DNA from: Arenicola marina | Lineage: Eukaryota; Annelida; Polychaeta; Arenicolidae | Direction: 5' to 3' | Assembly: GCA_964019135.1 (NCBI GenBank) | Contig: OZ025265.1 | Coordinates: 25,333,143-25,397,142 of the forward strand | Length of the DNA stretch: 64,000 nucleotides | Shown: positions 23,421-34,713 of the stretch, piece by piece | Layout of the letters: each line of letters opens with the position of its first letter | How positions within the stretch are numbered: the first letter of the stretch is position 1 | The notes under the pieces: generated by a model | Databases searched by the model: none | What the model was told of the DNA's origin: nothing | The model's input: the letters and a program-made list of their open reading frames with translations, nothing else | Made by a program: the position numbers and the translations under genes

Positions 23421-23799
23421 GTAAGTGTGACTTATCCACCAGCTTCTGTTTGTATGCGTTGCTCCTATATCCAGCCCCAAGCCCCAACTGTTAATGTAAA
23501 CGGTGATGACGATGACTAGATACTCACTACACCCCCATGTGCCAGTTGGATTTGCGTTTCGTGATAATCAATACACGTCCCAATAGAGAAGTTGCACGAT
23601 CGTGTTATCATCAAGCAACACTCTGTGCCGCCATTTTGAGGCATCTGATGTTCAGATACTGTTCTGGTGGCATGTTGGACTTTGATGTGATGATCCGGAT
23701 AGCAAAATGCCTTTTTGTTAGATACTTGCAGTAACAACACCATCTTAGAGTACCGATTTAAGCATGATCAACTGGCTTGTTTTGTCTCATTGCCCTCAG
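23421..23799 (+). other. intron 1 of the IAP-like gene
   Basis: GTAAGTGT at 23421 to TCATTGCCCTCAG at 23799. Both exon borders are phase 0. Confidence 0.65.
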
Positions 23800-24221
23800 A
23801 ATACCACCACCTCAGCCCTGCCGACCGCCTCGGGCCCGCCCACCGCCTCGGCCCCGCCCACAGCCTCGGGCTCGCTCATCGCCGCGGCCCCGCCCACAGC
23901 CTCGGGCCCGCTCGCCGCCGCGGCCCCGCCCACAGCCTCGGCCCCGCCCGCCGCCGCGGCCCCGCCCACAGCCTCGGGCCCGCCCACCGCCTCGGCCCCG
24001 CCCACAGCCTCGGGCTCGCTTATCGCCGCGGCCCCGCCCACAGCCTCGGGCCCGCCCGCCGCCGCGGCCCCGCCCACAGCCTCGGGCCCGCTCGCCGCCG
24101 CGGCCCCGCCCACAGCCTCGGCCCCGCCCGCCGCCGCGGCCCCGCCCACAGCCTCTGGCCCGTCCACCGCATTAACGATAGCGGTTGAAGATGAAGCACC
24201 TTCGAGGCCGGGATCGAGACT
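23800..24221 (+). CDS. IAP-like gene, Pro/Ala minisatellite exon (2a)
   Basis: After the acceptor the frame reads N-T-T-T-S-A-L-P-T-A-S-G-P-P and continues as PPTASGP/AAAAPP repeats, ending E-D-E-A-P-S-R-P-G-S-R before donor GACT|GTGAGT at 24222. The DNA is very GC-rich units of about 18-36 bp in an otherwise AT-rich gene. 422 nt in phase 0 leaves two bases (CT) for the next exon. Only this frame stays open to the donor; the other two plus-strand frames stop just before it, although all three are open through the repeat. It encodes a flexible linker between BIR and RING. Confidence 0.65.
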
Positions 24222-25465
24222 GTGAGTGGTATAGACAAAACGATTCAAGTTACCACTAATAATATTGAACTTCATCCTGTTTCGTTTATTCTGTGTTGGG
24301 TGTTAAAAAGAAATACATTTGTATTTCTACCTCTGACGAAAAAGTATCTTAGGGTATTTCTTTTTAGTTCCTGTACACGATAGCATTGTCTCTTTATACA
24401 ATATTAACCTCAATATATGATCTGAACTAAGAGATTGAACATGTTTCTCATGAGACATATTACTGTATAAGCAGCTTTACCTGGCTAACGGGAATTGTCT
24501 GAAAACGATTTGGTAATAGTCGAAGAAAATGTTTATTTAAACTGCATGATTGTATAATCGATATGTTGAGATTGCGTATGTGTCCCCCCCCCCCTCTCTC
24601 CCCCCGCCCACCTCTCTTCCCTAAACTCGCTGAGAACGCAGATGCTAATCCGGGATTAGCTTGTAGCGGTACATTTCGGCACTTTACTTTTCATGCAGTG
24701 AAGGGCCTTTATCGGCGGTCCCATTGCTTGACGAAGCCAGGGGAATCCAATCTGTACACGAAGGTACGCTCGTCCGATTTATTTTGAAGACAGACCCTTA
24801 TTTGATTGTAAGATTAACATTTAGATTAGTTTACCGAGCTCTGTCGGTTCGCATATTCACCTTTTGTTGTAACAGCAACTTTAAACACTGATATTATATT
24901 ATTAATGGTCATTAAAAAGCGTCAGTCCTGCGTCACTGGGAGAAATAATAGTTATTTCAAATTTACCCACTTGACGTGGTGAAGATTTATCTTCAGAGAA
25001 ACAATCCCGTTTCGTTGGATACTTCTGTTGTTGGCTGTACGTTCTAGTTTTCCTGTATCAAACAGATTTACCTTCGAGACAGCCAGTGCAGAATCTCTGG
25101 GCACGTGGGAGCCTTTCAAGCGACAGTGATGATGGCGATACAGGTATTGATACAGTTATGGATAAATCCCTGTTGATGCGTCCCTTGTCTCTTCCGGAAG
25201 GGGGCGGGGGTAGTCTGATTGTCATGGTATCCATCCATATGTTACCCCCTCAGGGTGTCGTTATTGTCATTTTCATTAATTAATAGTCTCTTTTTTTTAA
25301 AGGCTATTTTTCTTTGATAAAAAAGGTTCTATTTCAGGATCGCAAATTTAGTTTGAATAGACTGTTATTTGCGTGACTTTAAAGGAGAGGCCAATTCCGG
25401 ACGTAAGGGCAGTGCCAATGAGAGAATATAGTCTAAAGATACGTCTCCTAAAAGTTGTTCTCACG
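24038..25465 (+). repeat. tandem duplication unit A within the IAP gene
   Basis: Starts in the 3' part of exon 2a (CCACAGCCTCGGGCCCGCCC), includes the following intron, exon 3a and part of the next intron, and ends GTTGTTCTCACG. It is followed after 9 bases (TTACACGAT) by unit B, which matches along its whole length. Confidence 0.95.
25079..25143 (+). CDS. IAP-like gene, acidic exon 3a
   Basis: Between TACCTTCGAG (acceptor candidate) and GATACAG|GTATTG (donor, weak). With two bases carried from exon 2a it reads L-Q-P-V-Q-N-L-W-A-R-G-S-L-S-S-D-S-D-D and so on to one leftover G. That G is in phase with either exon 2b (giving Ala) or the RING exon (giving Gly). The phase agreement is the main support; the acceptor is inferred. 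Confidence 0.45.
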
Positions 25466-25480
25466 TTACACGATCCACAG

Positions 25481-25658
25481 CCTCGGGCCCGCCCGCCGCC
25501 GCGGCCCCGCCCACAGCCTCGGGCCCGCTCGCCGCCGCGGCCCCGCCCACAGCCTCGGCCCCGCCCGCCGCCGCGGCCCCGCCCACAGCCTCTGGCCCGT
25601 CCACCGCATTAACGATAGCGGTTGAAGATGAAGCACCTTCGAGGCCGGGATCGAGACT
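25481..25658 (+). CDS. IAP-like gene, duplicated Pro/Ala exon (2b)
   Basis: Begins after CGATCCACAG, a splice acceptor created at the duplication breakpoint, and ends at GAGACT|GTGAGT. 178 nt starting with two codon-completing bases reads (A)-S-G-P-P-A-A-A-A-P-P and ends S-R-P-G-S-R plus CT. Its entry phase equals the exit phase of exon 3a, and its exit phase equals the entry phase of exon 3b, so the whole module can be included in frame. Use of the new acceptor is inferred. Confidence 0.4.
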
Positions 25659-26519
25659 GTGAGTGGTATAGACAAAACGATTCAAGTTACCACTAATAAT
25701 ATTGAACTTCATCCTGTTTCGTTTATTCTGTGTTGGGTGTTAAAAAGAAATACATTTGTATTTCTACCTCTGACGAAAAAGTATCTTAGGGTATTTCTTT
25801 TTAGTTCCTGTACACGATAGCATTGTCTCTTTATACAATATTAACCTCAATATATGATCTGAACTAAGAGATTGAACATGTTTCTCATGAGACATATTAC
25901 TGTATAAGCAGCTTTACCTGGCTAACGGGAATTGTCTGAAAACGATTTGGTAATAGTCGAAGAAAATGTTTATTTAAACTGCATGATTGTATAATCGATA
26001 TGTTGAGATTGCGTATGTGTCCCCCCCCCCCCCCCCTCTCTCCCCCCGCCCACCTCTCTTCCCTAAACTCGCTGAGAACGCAGATGCTAATCCGGGATTA
26101 GCTTGTAGCGGTACATTTCGGCACTTTACTTTTCATGCAGTGAAGGGCCTTTATCGGCGGTCCCATTGCTTGACGAAGCCAGGGGAATCGACTCTGTACA
26201 CGAAGGTACGCTCGTCCGATTTATTTTGAAGACAGACCCTTATCTGATTGTAAGAGTAATGTTTAGCTTAGTTTACCGAGCTCTGTCGGTTCGCATATTC
26301 ACCTTTTGTTGTAACAGCAACTTTAAACACTGATATTATATTATTAATGGTCATTAAAAGGCGTCAGTCCTGCGTCACTGGGAGAAATAATAGTTATTTC
26401 AAATTTACCCACTTGACGTGGTGAAGATTTATCTTCAGAGAAACAATCACGTTTCGTTGGATATTCTGTTGTTGGCTGTACGTTCTAGTTTTCCTGTATC
26501 AAACAGATTTACCTTCGAG

Positions 26520-26599
26520 ACAGCAAGTGCAGAATCTCTGGGCACCTGGGAGGCTTTCCAGCGACAGTGCTGCTGAGACCCCAAATGATGACGATACCG
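26520..26599 (+). CDS. IAP-like gene, duplicated acidic exon (3b)
   Basis: The copy of exon 3a in unit B is 80 nt, 15 bases longer, and reads L-Q-Q-V-Q-N-L-W-A-P-G-R-L-S-S-D-S-A-A then ETPNDDDT and one leftover G. The insertion is a multiple of three and the substitutions keep the frame open. The exit phase fits the RING exon. Confidence 0.45.
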
Positions 26600-27676
26600 G
26601 TATTGATACAGTTTTGAATATATCCCTGTTGATGCGTCCCTTGTCTCTTCCGGAAGGGGGGGGGTGTGTGATTATCATGGTATCCATCCATATGTTACCC
26701 CCTCAGGGTGTCGTTATTGTCATTTTCATTAATTAATAGTCTCTTTTTTTAAAAGGCTATTTTTCTTTGATAAAAAAGGTTCTATTTCAGGATCGCAAAT
26801 GTAGTTTGAATAGACTGTTATTTGCATGAATTTAAAGGGGAGGCCAATTCCGGACGTAAGGGCAGTGCCAATGAGAGAATATTGTCTAAAGATAAAGTCT
26901 CCTAAAAGTTGTTCTCACGCTTAATTGTGATAACATACACCATATATCCTAAAGCTCTGGCAGCTAATACGATTGACGGCCGGTGAGTTGTTTTGAACTC
27001 AAGAGTGAAATAATTGAGACCTGGTTGCAACAGCAAGCGGGCGAGGTGGGAAATTTTAGACCTAAATCGTGACGTCATCGTCAGCTGCAATGCGCTACCT
27101 CTATGACTGGGGCAGGGGTAATCAATGATTACTTACAATCAGGTTCATAAACGTGAATGTCCTTCTGAGAATAAATTCCTTTGGTTTCAATAAAAACTCG
27201 TTCATCGCTGGACTTCTATTTAAGATGAAGTGAATTACTTTAGCCCAGGGTCTAGGTTTCAAGACTTTGGGATCACTTCACTATGAGTCATGAACTCGTA
27301 GCCCTATCTTTGACATATGTTGTTTAACGATTGTTATGAAACGTTTACATGTTAGCATGCGGCCACCTTCGTGACATTTCAGACAATATTAATGAAATTA
27401 ACGTTTTGAGAATTTTATGACACACAACATTTTCGGCCTTTGAAACGCAATACTATAGAACAAAATGTACAATATTTGGTTTAATGATCACCTTAACCCC
27501 TTAATCCCGTGCCCCTTCCCGCTCTTCCCACCAGAGAAGTGATCATGGCCCACATGGCATCATTATGTCCATGGCCATCAATACCAGCGCCATATACCAT
27601 TGTACCATATACCATCGTATTAAACATATCAGCGTCCTGTTTTCAGTACTTGAGCCTGTACTTTCATCCGTTTCAG

Positions 27677-27840
27677 GTTACGGATCGAACCCGTTGTGCA
27701 AGGTGTGTTACGCACGAGACGTCAACATAGCGCTCTGTCCCTGTGGCCACACGTTATGCCAAGATTGCGCGGCTCGAATTGAAAGGTGTCATATGTGCTA
27801 TGGGTCTATCATAAAGCGCCAACGATTGTTCTTTGGATAA
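27677..27840 (+). CDS. IAP-like gene, terminal RING exon
   Basis: The acceptor TTTCATCCGTTTCAG precedes GT-TAC-GGA, so the exon needs one base from upstream, which exons 3a/3b supply. It reads Y-G-S-N-P, then a C3HC4 RING: C-K-V-C, then LCPCGHTLCQDC, then R-C-H-M-C, then YGSIIKRQRLFFG and TAA at 27838-27840. Spacing and the hydrophobic C-terminus match the RING of IAP proteins, which acts as an E2-binding ubiquitin ligase module and dimerises through its tail. With the BIR exon this defines a BIR - linker - RING protein of roughly 460-550 residues depending on inclusion of the duplicated module. Confidence 0.8.
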
Positions 27841-28083
27841 CCACTTATCCGGTAGGCAACACGTGCTTTTGCTCTGCCCAACTGCTCCAGGAAGGCATCG
27901 TGGAAAAGTGAAGGAAGAGATCTACGAGAGCTTGTGTCTGATAGTGGAACGGGCGACGCGACTGCCGCAGTCGAGCGATGGCAACACCGGAGTGATTCAG
28001 ATTGATCTTGCTAACATCGAAGAAAGTCGCCGTATTGCTGCCCTCGAGGAACGCTCATGCCATCCAGTCCACATCCACCGAGT
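27841..28083 (+). other. 3' flank of the IAP gene, open frame of uncertain meaning
   Basis: From 27833 a second frame stays open to 28099 and runs into a SINE. Its middle part (EEIYESLCLIVERATRLPQS) looks protein-like, but there is no start context or splice signal. It is most simply 3' untranslated sequence of the IAP gene or a gene fragment. Confidence 0.25.
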
Positions 28084-28320
28084 GGGGCCGCCTCGATAGC
28101 TCAGTGGGTTAGAGCCCTCGCCTTGAGTGCTCTGGCTACCTGAGAGCCTAACGGCACGTGGATCGGTGGTTCGCGCCCCGCTGTGGTCATGTCTGTGTGG
28201 TCGCAGGATAAAGATCCCATGTCCCTCTTCGCAAAAAGTAGGGGGTTACCCCGGAGACATGGCTCCACTCTCCCTTCTTCTCCCATTGACGCAATATGAC
28301 CAAAATTGTTTAAAGCTTCC
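28084..28320 (+). repeat. tRNA-derived SINE, copy 2
   Basis: GATAGCTCAGTGGGTTAGAG (A box) and GGTTCGCGCCCC (B box), then the same body as the copy at 21612 (AGATCCCATGTCCCTCTTCG, GGCTCCACTCTCCC, ATATGACCAAAA). Confidence 0.85.
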
Positions 28321-28470
28321 TGAATATACAACCAACCACCTCCCCCGGGCCACAAAGAACGTTTAACCCATCTGAACATTGCTCCGATTTCTGAAGAGCT
28401 GCTCAATAGGCATCTCTACAGGTCGTCGTCAACGTGGCGAAAGCCGGGGTTGCATTGATCGAGAATGTTA

Positions 28471-28850
28471 CAGCAATATATTATGTAATTTTTTGTATTA
28501 CTAACCTCTTCCTCGTGTCAAATAAGTATATTGTGTCTTGAATTTAAATTCTGAAAGCCTGTGGGCTATCCGGACAGAAGCAATTTAGTCACCGGAGCAG
28601 AAGTTGGTGGCCGGCTTTATATCCCTGGGCGCCTGTTCGCTGTTCGGTATTTTGTGTGTGATGTCGACCGCGGCTCGCTATCACGTTCACGCGCCATATA
28701 AATAAACCGCGCACTTTTATGGTGAATTTTTTGTTTTACCGACTATCATATGTAAAACATATATGCATCATAATTTTGAGATACTTTTAGTCTTAATTTT
28801 GAAATGTAAAACATCTAAGATGGCGTATGTAATTATATTGCTTTAAATGT
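28471..28850 (+). repeat. dispersed repeat, plus copy
   Basis: Contains GCAGAAGTTGGTGGCCGGCT, TGATGTCGACCGCGGCTCGC and AAATAAACCGCGC. The same blocks occur inverted at 31875-32258, and the right part (ATCATAATTTTGAGATACTT, CTAAGATGGCG) again at 39635-39720. Confidence 0.8.
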
Positions 28851-29249
28851 TTACCGAAATGATGGGGAGAACTACTCGGTAGGGGTCGCGTAGGTGAGAT
28901 TGGGTTGTAGGCCGAAGTGGTGAATTTATAGTATTTGATCGAGAGTACCCTTATGGTAAGGAGAATGCCCATGTAACAGTACATTTTTTTAAAGAATGAA
29001 CTGTTAAACGGGTATTCTCTGACTTGAAGTACGGTGAGCTTCACCTCTTCCATCTTTGTACCCACGAAATGTCTTATTGTAGCAAATGGAAGGCTCGAGT
29101 CATAAGTGAGTTAAGCTGAATCAATGGTTCGCTCTAACATAAAAGAACCGTCGAATCCTGCGGCATCAAGTCTGTTTAGTTCATCCGCAGATTGCAAGAA
29201 TGAAGTTGTTTCGAATCAAGGCGCGTATGCCACTTTGTGTCACTATACC
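28851..29249. other. non-coding, no feature seen
   Basis: Nothing supported. Confidence 0.4.
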
Positions 29250-30105
29250 GACGATCATTATCATTGGAAGGTGGAATGTGATACAATCGTGCAAATTATT
29301 GGATACTAAAAGAATATGATATGCAACGATGTTGCGATGGTGTTTAAAACGAGGAACATCTCGTTAAGTGCGTTGTTTATGGATCAGATACGCTTAGCAA
29401 AATGCATTTTGTGGAATTAATGAGAAGAAAATTGATTTCTAGTTTGATTGCTAAAGGATATAAGGAATATCGGTATGTATTTTGCATCAGAATTACCTAT
29501 TATCTCAATTTCAGTTTCTAAAATTAAATTTTGGGATCTACGCTTGTTTCAAAGAGCGATGTATATCTGTTTTTCTGGAGCGTTCCATTGGGCGTCAAGC
29601 TTCCAGTTGATCGTCCGTTGTGATTGACACTCGTTTCAGAGAAGCTCACTTATTGCTCATGATTGGCAATGACTGCGATTGTCGAGTTGAGTCAATCTTA
29701 TTTTCTCAGCTCGCTGAAACAGCACATTCTTGTAAATTAATGTACAGTTTAGACAATAGGATGACATCATAACAGTACTTTAACAAACGATAAGTGTCAT
29801 TTGAATGTGGAATATGATACAATCGCTCAAATTAGATACTGAAAGGATATGATACGCAGCGATGTTGCGATGGTGTTTAAAACAAGAAACGCCCAGTGCC
29901 TTGGATACGCTTTGCAAAATAAGTTTCGTTGGATTTACGAGAAAGAAAAAATGATTTCTAGTCTGATTATTGGATATAAGGAAACGTCGGTATGTATTTT
30001 GCATGCGAATTACATATGATCTCGAATTCAGTTTCTAAAAATTGATTTTCTGATCTACGCATGTTTTGAAGAGAAAGGTGTATCTGTTTTTGCTGAATTC
30101 GTGAA
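29250..30105 (+). repeat. diverged direct duplication of about 310 bp
   Basis: 29265-29575 and 29795-30095 share an ordered series of blocks (GATGTTGCGATGGTGTTTAA, ATTGATTTCTAGT/ATGATTTCTAGT, CGGTATGTATTTTGCAT, TTCAGTTTCTAAAA, GTATATCTGTTTTT). No coding content. Confidence 0.7.
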
Positions 30106-31199
30106 AATTAATGTACAGTTCAGACAATAGAATGACCTCATAGCAGTACCTTAAAAATAGTTCATGTACCTGTGTATTTTTGTACTATTTTTAAGCGTAG
30201 CAAGACAGTTTAGATATTTAACCATAGGGGCAATAAGCCACTTTCGGGAAGTTAAAAGTCCGAGAGATGAGTTCATGGGGAGGCTGTATATATATATATC
30301 CTGCAGAGGAGCGAGTTATGCTGTGATATGTGAAAGATTGTACGACTATACGTGGTGCTATCAGCATGATGATATTGGCGCTGGTGGATATTAAACCGCT
30401 ATGCCAGTGTATTATAAACTTGTGATATTGGAATGCTTTCATACCGTTGTATAATTGGTATTATCTATGGTTTACTCATTGGTTATGTGCAGCGTCTAGT
30501 GTTTCTGGAACACTTGAGGTAGATGTCGGCCGGCACAACAGAACTCCTAATTTGGATTGCTATTTAGTGCAAGCATTACACTGTTTGTTTCGGAACATTT
30601 TGGCCCCTTATCAAGAAATATGAGACAAATGGCATATCATCAGTAACTTAAATTTCACTTTTAATACATTGATATGTATATATGTGCTCGGCTGTTTGTT
30701 TCAGTGGAAGCTATATATTGAGTTCTAATTTACTTAAGTGACCTGATTGTATACTCCTCACTTTGATGGAAAATAAAGATCAAATCAAAATCAAATCTAA
30801 TATTTTTCTCTCTAATTTCTTCGAGAACTGACTGCCTGTGTAGTTAAGCCCTACTTCCCCTATGGCGACTCGGACTTCTGATGATCCAATAATTGATGGA
30901 TAATTTCAAGATTGACGAACATGGAGCCCTACCGACAGTCTGATACGGTCATCTTGACAGACGCGCTCTATAGTGGCAGTGTCAGGCAAGTTTCCAGGGA
31001 AACATTAACTGACCACACAACATCAAATTGAAGGTAGGAGTCCAGATCTGACGAGACTCATGCAATAAATCACGTAAGGACGAATATCGACTTCTCTTAA
31101 ATAAGATATCTAAATGCAAATAGGAATCCACTGCAACAGATGGAAGGGGGCGACGGGACAAGGTGGAACAATGAAGCAACTGCGCTAGAATCCAGGTCT
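30106..31199. other. non-coding, no feature seen
   Basis: AT-rich DNA with an AATAAAGATCAAATCAAA stretch near 30771. No supported gene. Confidence 0.35.
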
Positions 31200-31633
31200 A
31201 TGCCCAGTCGTGAGTCCAGATCTGTCAACAAACCATGATGTGGAGTTTCAAATAGTGAGAGATGAGGTCACGGGACATAATCAGCGTCATTAGGTGATGT
31301 ATGCCTGTCGAATTCAGGCAGCTAACTATTTTTTATGGATACTTCGGCGTTAGTCAGATATTCGTCAAAATGTACTTCTGAAAACTCACCACCCTCATAG
31401 GACAATTGGTTAATGTGGCGATCCAAAAAGAGTTTCTTGTTTGCGGCATAGCCAACATGCTGTCAAGGGACCCAAAAACCAAGGCACGCGCTGTTTCAAC
31501 ACATGACGTTTGATGACAAATGGGGCAACAGGAAGCTTTAATTTGTTAGGCTTGGGTTGGGAAGTTTGGGACTCGCCAAGCCCGGTTTCGTCATAGTCAG
31601 GGACAAAAGCAGATTCCTCCGTGATTTGTGTCT
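31200..31633 (-). pseudogene. decayed coding-like segment, unrecognised
   Basis: On the minus strand an acceptor-like CTTTCAG (31633) is followed by TQITEESAFVPDYDETGLGE, with the frame open for about 65 codons. A neighbouring frame then reads GYAANKKLFLDRHINQLSYE and EVHFDEYLTNAEVS before a stop. This composition looks protein-derived but is broken by at least one frameshift and several stops. It lies 3' of the Ty3/gypsy fragment on the same strand and could be its distal part or an unrelated gene remnant. Confidence 0.25.
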
Positions 31634-31874
31634 GAAAGAAAATGGAATGTAAAGTTCAGAAGCATCCGAGCCTATTCATTCACTTACAACACACATTATT
31701 CCGTCAATAGATAAAGGCTATTCGATTATGCTACATAATCAGTCAAATACTGCGGAGGCTTTATTCTTTGTCTTTTGACATTTGAATTGAAATTTTATTT
31801 TATCATTTGTATCATCGTCATTAGACAGTTTAAAAAGGCTGGGTTCCAATTGATCTTGCATCTCAGTACGACCG

Positions 31875-32258
31875 CCATTAAAGCAATATGCTTATATGCG
31901 CCATCTTAGATTTTTTACATTATAGAATCAAGACTAAAGTATCTCAAAATATATGATGCATAGGTTTTTATATCTCTTTGAGTGTGTAAAACAAACATTT
32001 CTACATAAACCTGCGCGGTTTATTTTTATCGCGCGCGGACCTGATAGCGAGCCGCGGTCGACATCACACACAAAATAGCAAACTGCGAACAGGCGCGCAG
32101 GGATATAAAGCCGGCCACCAACTTCTGCTCCGTTGACCAAAATGCTTCTCTCCGGATAGCGAACAGGCTCTCAGGATTTAAAAGACAGAGTGTACTTATT
32201 TGACATGGAGAAGAGGTTGGTAATACAAAAAAATACGGAATATATTGCTTTAAGCAGA
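31875..32258 (-). repeat. dispersed repeat, inverted copy
   Basis: Reverse-complement counterpart of 28471-28850. An open frame through it on the minus strand is not maintained in the other copy, so no protein is called. Confidence 0.8.
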
Positions 32259-33012
32259 TGTCATCAGGAGGGTCCTGCTCGACGTCGGAGTTTTTAGGAT
32301 TAGCTGCATTTGTGCTTTCTAATCTTAAGATCGAGTGCGGGTGGCGCCTGGCGGATTTTTTAAAACTAAATTCAATTTTTTTGTTTTGCAATTTTAGATT
32401 CCGATGGTAACCAATTGCAATATATGTCAAATCAAATAATAGTTCCTCCACCAAGTTTGCATGTATGTGATGTATTACAAGCAAATACACTAAATATTTG
32501 ATTGCATGTACGCGCCGAAAGGCATAATTGAGATAATTCTGCATTTTTGGCTTATTTTATAGCATATTTTGGTTACAATCGAGCTTATAGAGCAAAAGTT
32601 AATTCAGTAACATATCCTTTTCTAGTTATTTATGTAATTCAAAATTGATGCTAGGCTTCAGCAGGCAGTTTTTTGGGGAAGTTTGTTGACCAGTCTTTAG
32701 AGGGGGCTTCAAACTATTGTGAAAAAAACACATTTAAGGCATTTTCCCATTGACCGCCATGTTAAAGCAAATTTGACAAAAATATCCAGAGCTATTTTTT
32801 TTTAGTAAAGTAACATATTTTTTATAACATTTTCAAGTAAATCCATGCACGATACCTATTTAGAGAAAAACGCAGTCAGACGCCAGCGTCGTCCCTCAAT
32901 CCCCCCCCACCCCCCACCCCCCACCGCTCTCGACCTTAACAAGGTATGGCGCCAATCTCATACGATCTCTGGTGGACTTTGAGGTCATAACTCTTCTTCT
33001 GCCTGACCTGAG
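32259..33012. other. non-coding, no feature seen
   Basis: AT-rich, then a C run near 32900. No long terminal repeat matching the one at 35779 is present here. Confidence 0.4.
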
Positions 33013-33560
33013 TCATTTGTAGGGTTCCCTAGCAAAATGATGGATTGTCCCTGAAGTCTCCCTTAATTGCTTGACATAATCCGTTAGTTGATGCTGTGGG
33101 TGGACGTCAGGACAGTTCATCAGGATACTTATCTGTTGTAGGACGTCCCGGCCAAGCATCATCATATTTGGAGCATACCCCGTTTGACGATTCTGCATAG
33201 CCCAAACTGCGCCTGCTAATTGGAGAAGGTATTGGTCCCAGTTATTTTGTCCTTTCGATAAGAAGCAGCGAATCATTTGCAGAATTATTGTGTTGCATCT
33301 TTCAACATGTCCATTTAAACAAGGTCTATATATGGAATAATTCGCGTCTTGGGAATTTCTAATAAGTGACGCAGGGATTGTATCAAGTGATCGACCATCA
33401 AAGTTTTTGCCCTGATCCGTGTGGAGTGGCAAGGGGCAACCAAACCGAGATATGGAAATATCGGCGGCTGCTTTAGCAACTAGTTCAGCTGATTGGTCGG
33501 GTAGGGGGATACATTCAAGCCATTTGATAAATTAATCAGGTTTCTTATATCTAATGCGCT
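33013..33560 (-). pseudogene. retrotransposon integrase fragment
   Basis: The conserved HTDQGKNF motif and, downstream, N-G-H-V-E-R and TGYAPNMMMLGRD identify the catalytic-core half of a Ty3/gypsy integrase. Upstream the same frame continues through KWLECIPLPDQSAE but meets TAA at 33532-33534, in a position normally held by an aromatic residue. Only the distal part of the domain is left. Confidence 0.75.
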
Positions 33561-33721
33561 TAATTGTCACAAGTGTTAACATACATTTCACAGTCCTTCT
33601 TAAGTCCGTACCAAATGAAGCTTTATTAGCCGTGGTTTGTTGCAACCCAACTGTCTGGACGATGTCGTATCGTGATTTTGTGATAGAACGTCATTTTGGA
33701 GAGCGTTGGGCATCACGAAGA

Positions 33722-34512
33722 TTATAGCCCAGTTAGTAACAATATGTGGACAAGCAGACCTTTCAGTGTTGTAGATGGTTGTATAACGAGTATCTCAGTA
33801 TTGTCATCGACTCTACATGGGACCCTTTTAGCCGTAAAAAAAAGGGGGGAGGGGACTAATATCTTCTTAGAGACACACGATTTACGTAATATTTCGTGCC
33901 CAGATTTGATCGAATAACCTGTGCTTTGATCTCTTCCCCATCTATTTGGATTAGTATTCTTTTCCAGATCATTAATTGCTTTCATGGCATTGAAGAAATT
34001 AAGCTCCAATATCACCCGGGTCAGCGATCTGTGCTACAATGACTCTCCAAGGGTACTTTCCCTTCCCAATAGTGATATCTACTGGTTTGGTCAAATAGAC
34101 TTCAATATTATTGGTTCATCCGAAGCATAATTTCTTCATGGTAGATAGGAGGAAATTTCATTTTGTTGGCACACTAAACACTTATAACAGTGGCTTGAGC
34201 CGCCGTATCGACAATTGGCATAATTTGCTCGCCGTTGATGTATAAAGGAACGACTAAACCCAAAGGACCAGACTGATTGTTATCTTTGTACATGGAAAAC
34301 TCTCGAATATGTTTCAACTCTGGCATAGGAGCTAAGAAATCAGTTAGGCCATCTTTATAGGGAGGGCACTCCGTATCCCCAAGCAGAACATACGGTATGG
34401 AAATATAGAACTCCCCTCCAAGAGAGGGCCTGATAAGATGATAGGGAGAAGGAGAGAACTCACTCTCAGCAACAAGAACATCCGGTACGCAGTTGGGAGA
34501 ACTCCCCTCCAA
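33722..34512 (-). pseudogene. retrotransposon protease and adjoining linker
   Basis: The first frame ends with LYINGEQIMPIVDTAAQATV, where DTAA stands in the place of the retropepsin active-site D-[TS]-G-A, so the glycine is replaced. After a frame change IGKGKYPWRVIVAQIAD and a stop before F-L follow, matching the flap and end of the protease. ILVPSPLFF and EILVIQPS then correspond to the linker before the reverse transcriptase, which is missing. The domain looks non-functional. Confidence 0.6.
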
Positions 34513-34713
34513 GAGAGAATCAGTTGGCTTAATAGGATGATAGGGAGAAGGATAAAATTCACTCTCAGCAACTAGAACATCCGGTATGGGGTAAGGATTT
34601 CAGGAACGCGCTTAAGTGGCTGAGCTCCTGGCAGGCACTTCCGCTAGCTTAGCTTCACCCCATGTTTGGCCTTTGTATGATCCTGCGGACTGACCGAGCA
34701 GCAGCAGCGCAGC

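Larger units (their letters stand above)
25475..26919 (+). repeat. tandem duplication unit B within the IAP gene
   Basis: A second copy of 24038-25465. Differences are few: a longer C run near 26021, a 15-bp in-frame insertion in the acidic exon, and scattered substitutions. It ends at GTTGTTCTCACG, where unique sequence resumes. Confidence 0.95.

Noticed and set aside
23796..24275. Ala/Gly/Glu-rich minus-strand frames over the IAP minisatellite
   Set aside because: Shadow of the GC-rich repeat; the plus-strand exon has both splice borders.
32026..32544. 172-codon minus-strand frame
   Set aside because: More than a third lies in a dispersed repeat whose other copy has stops in the same frame.
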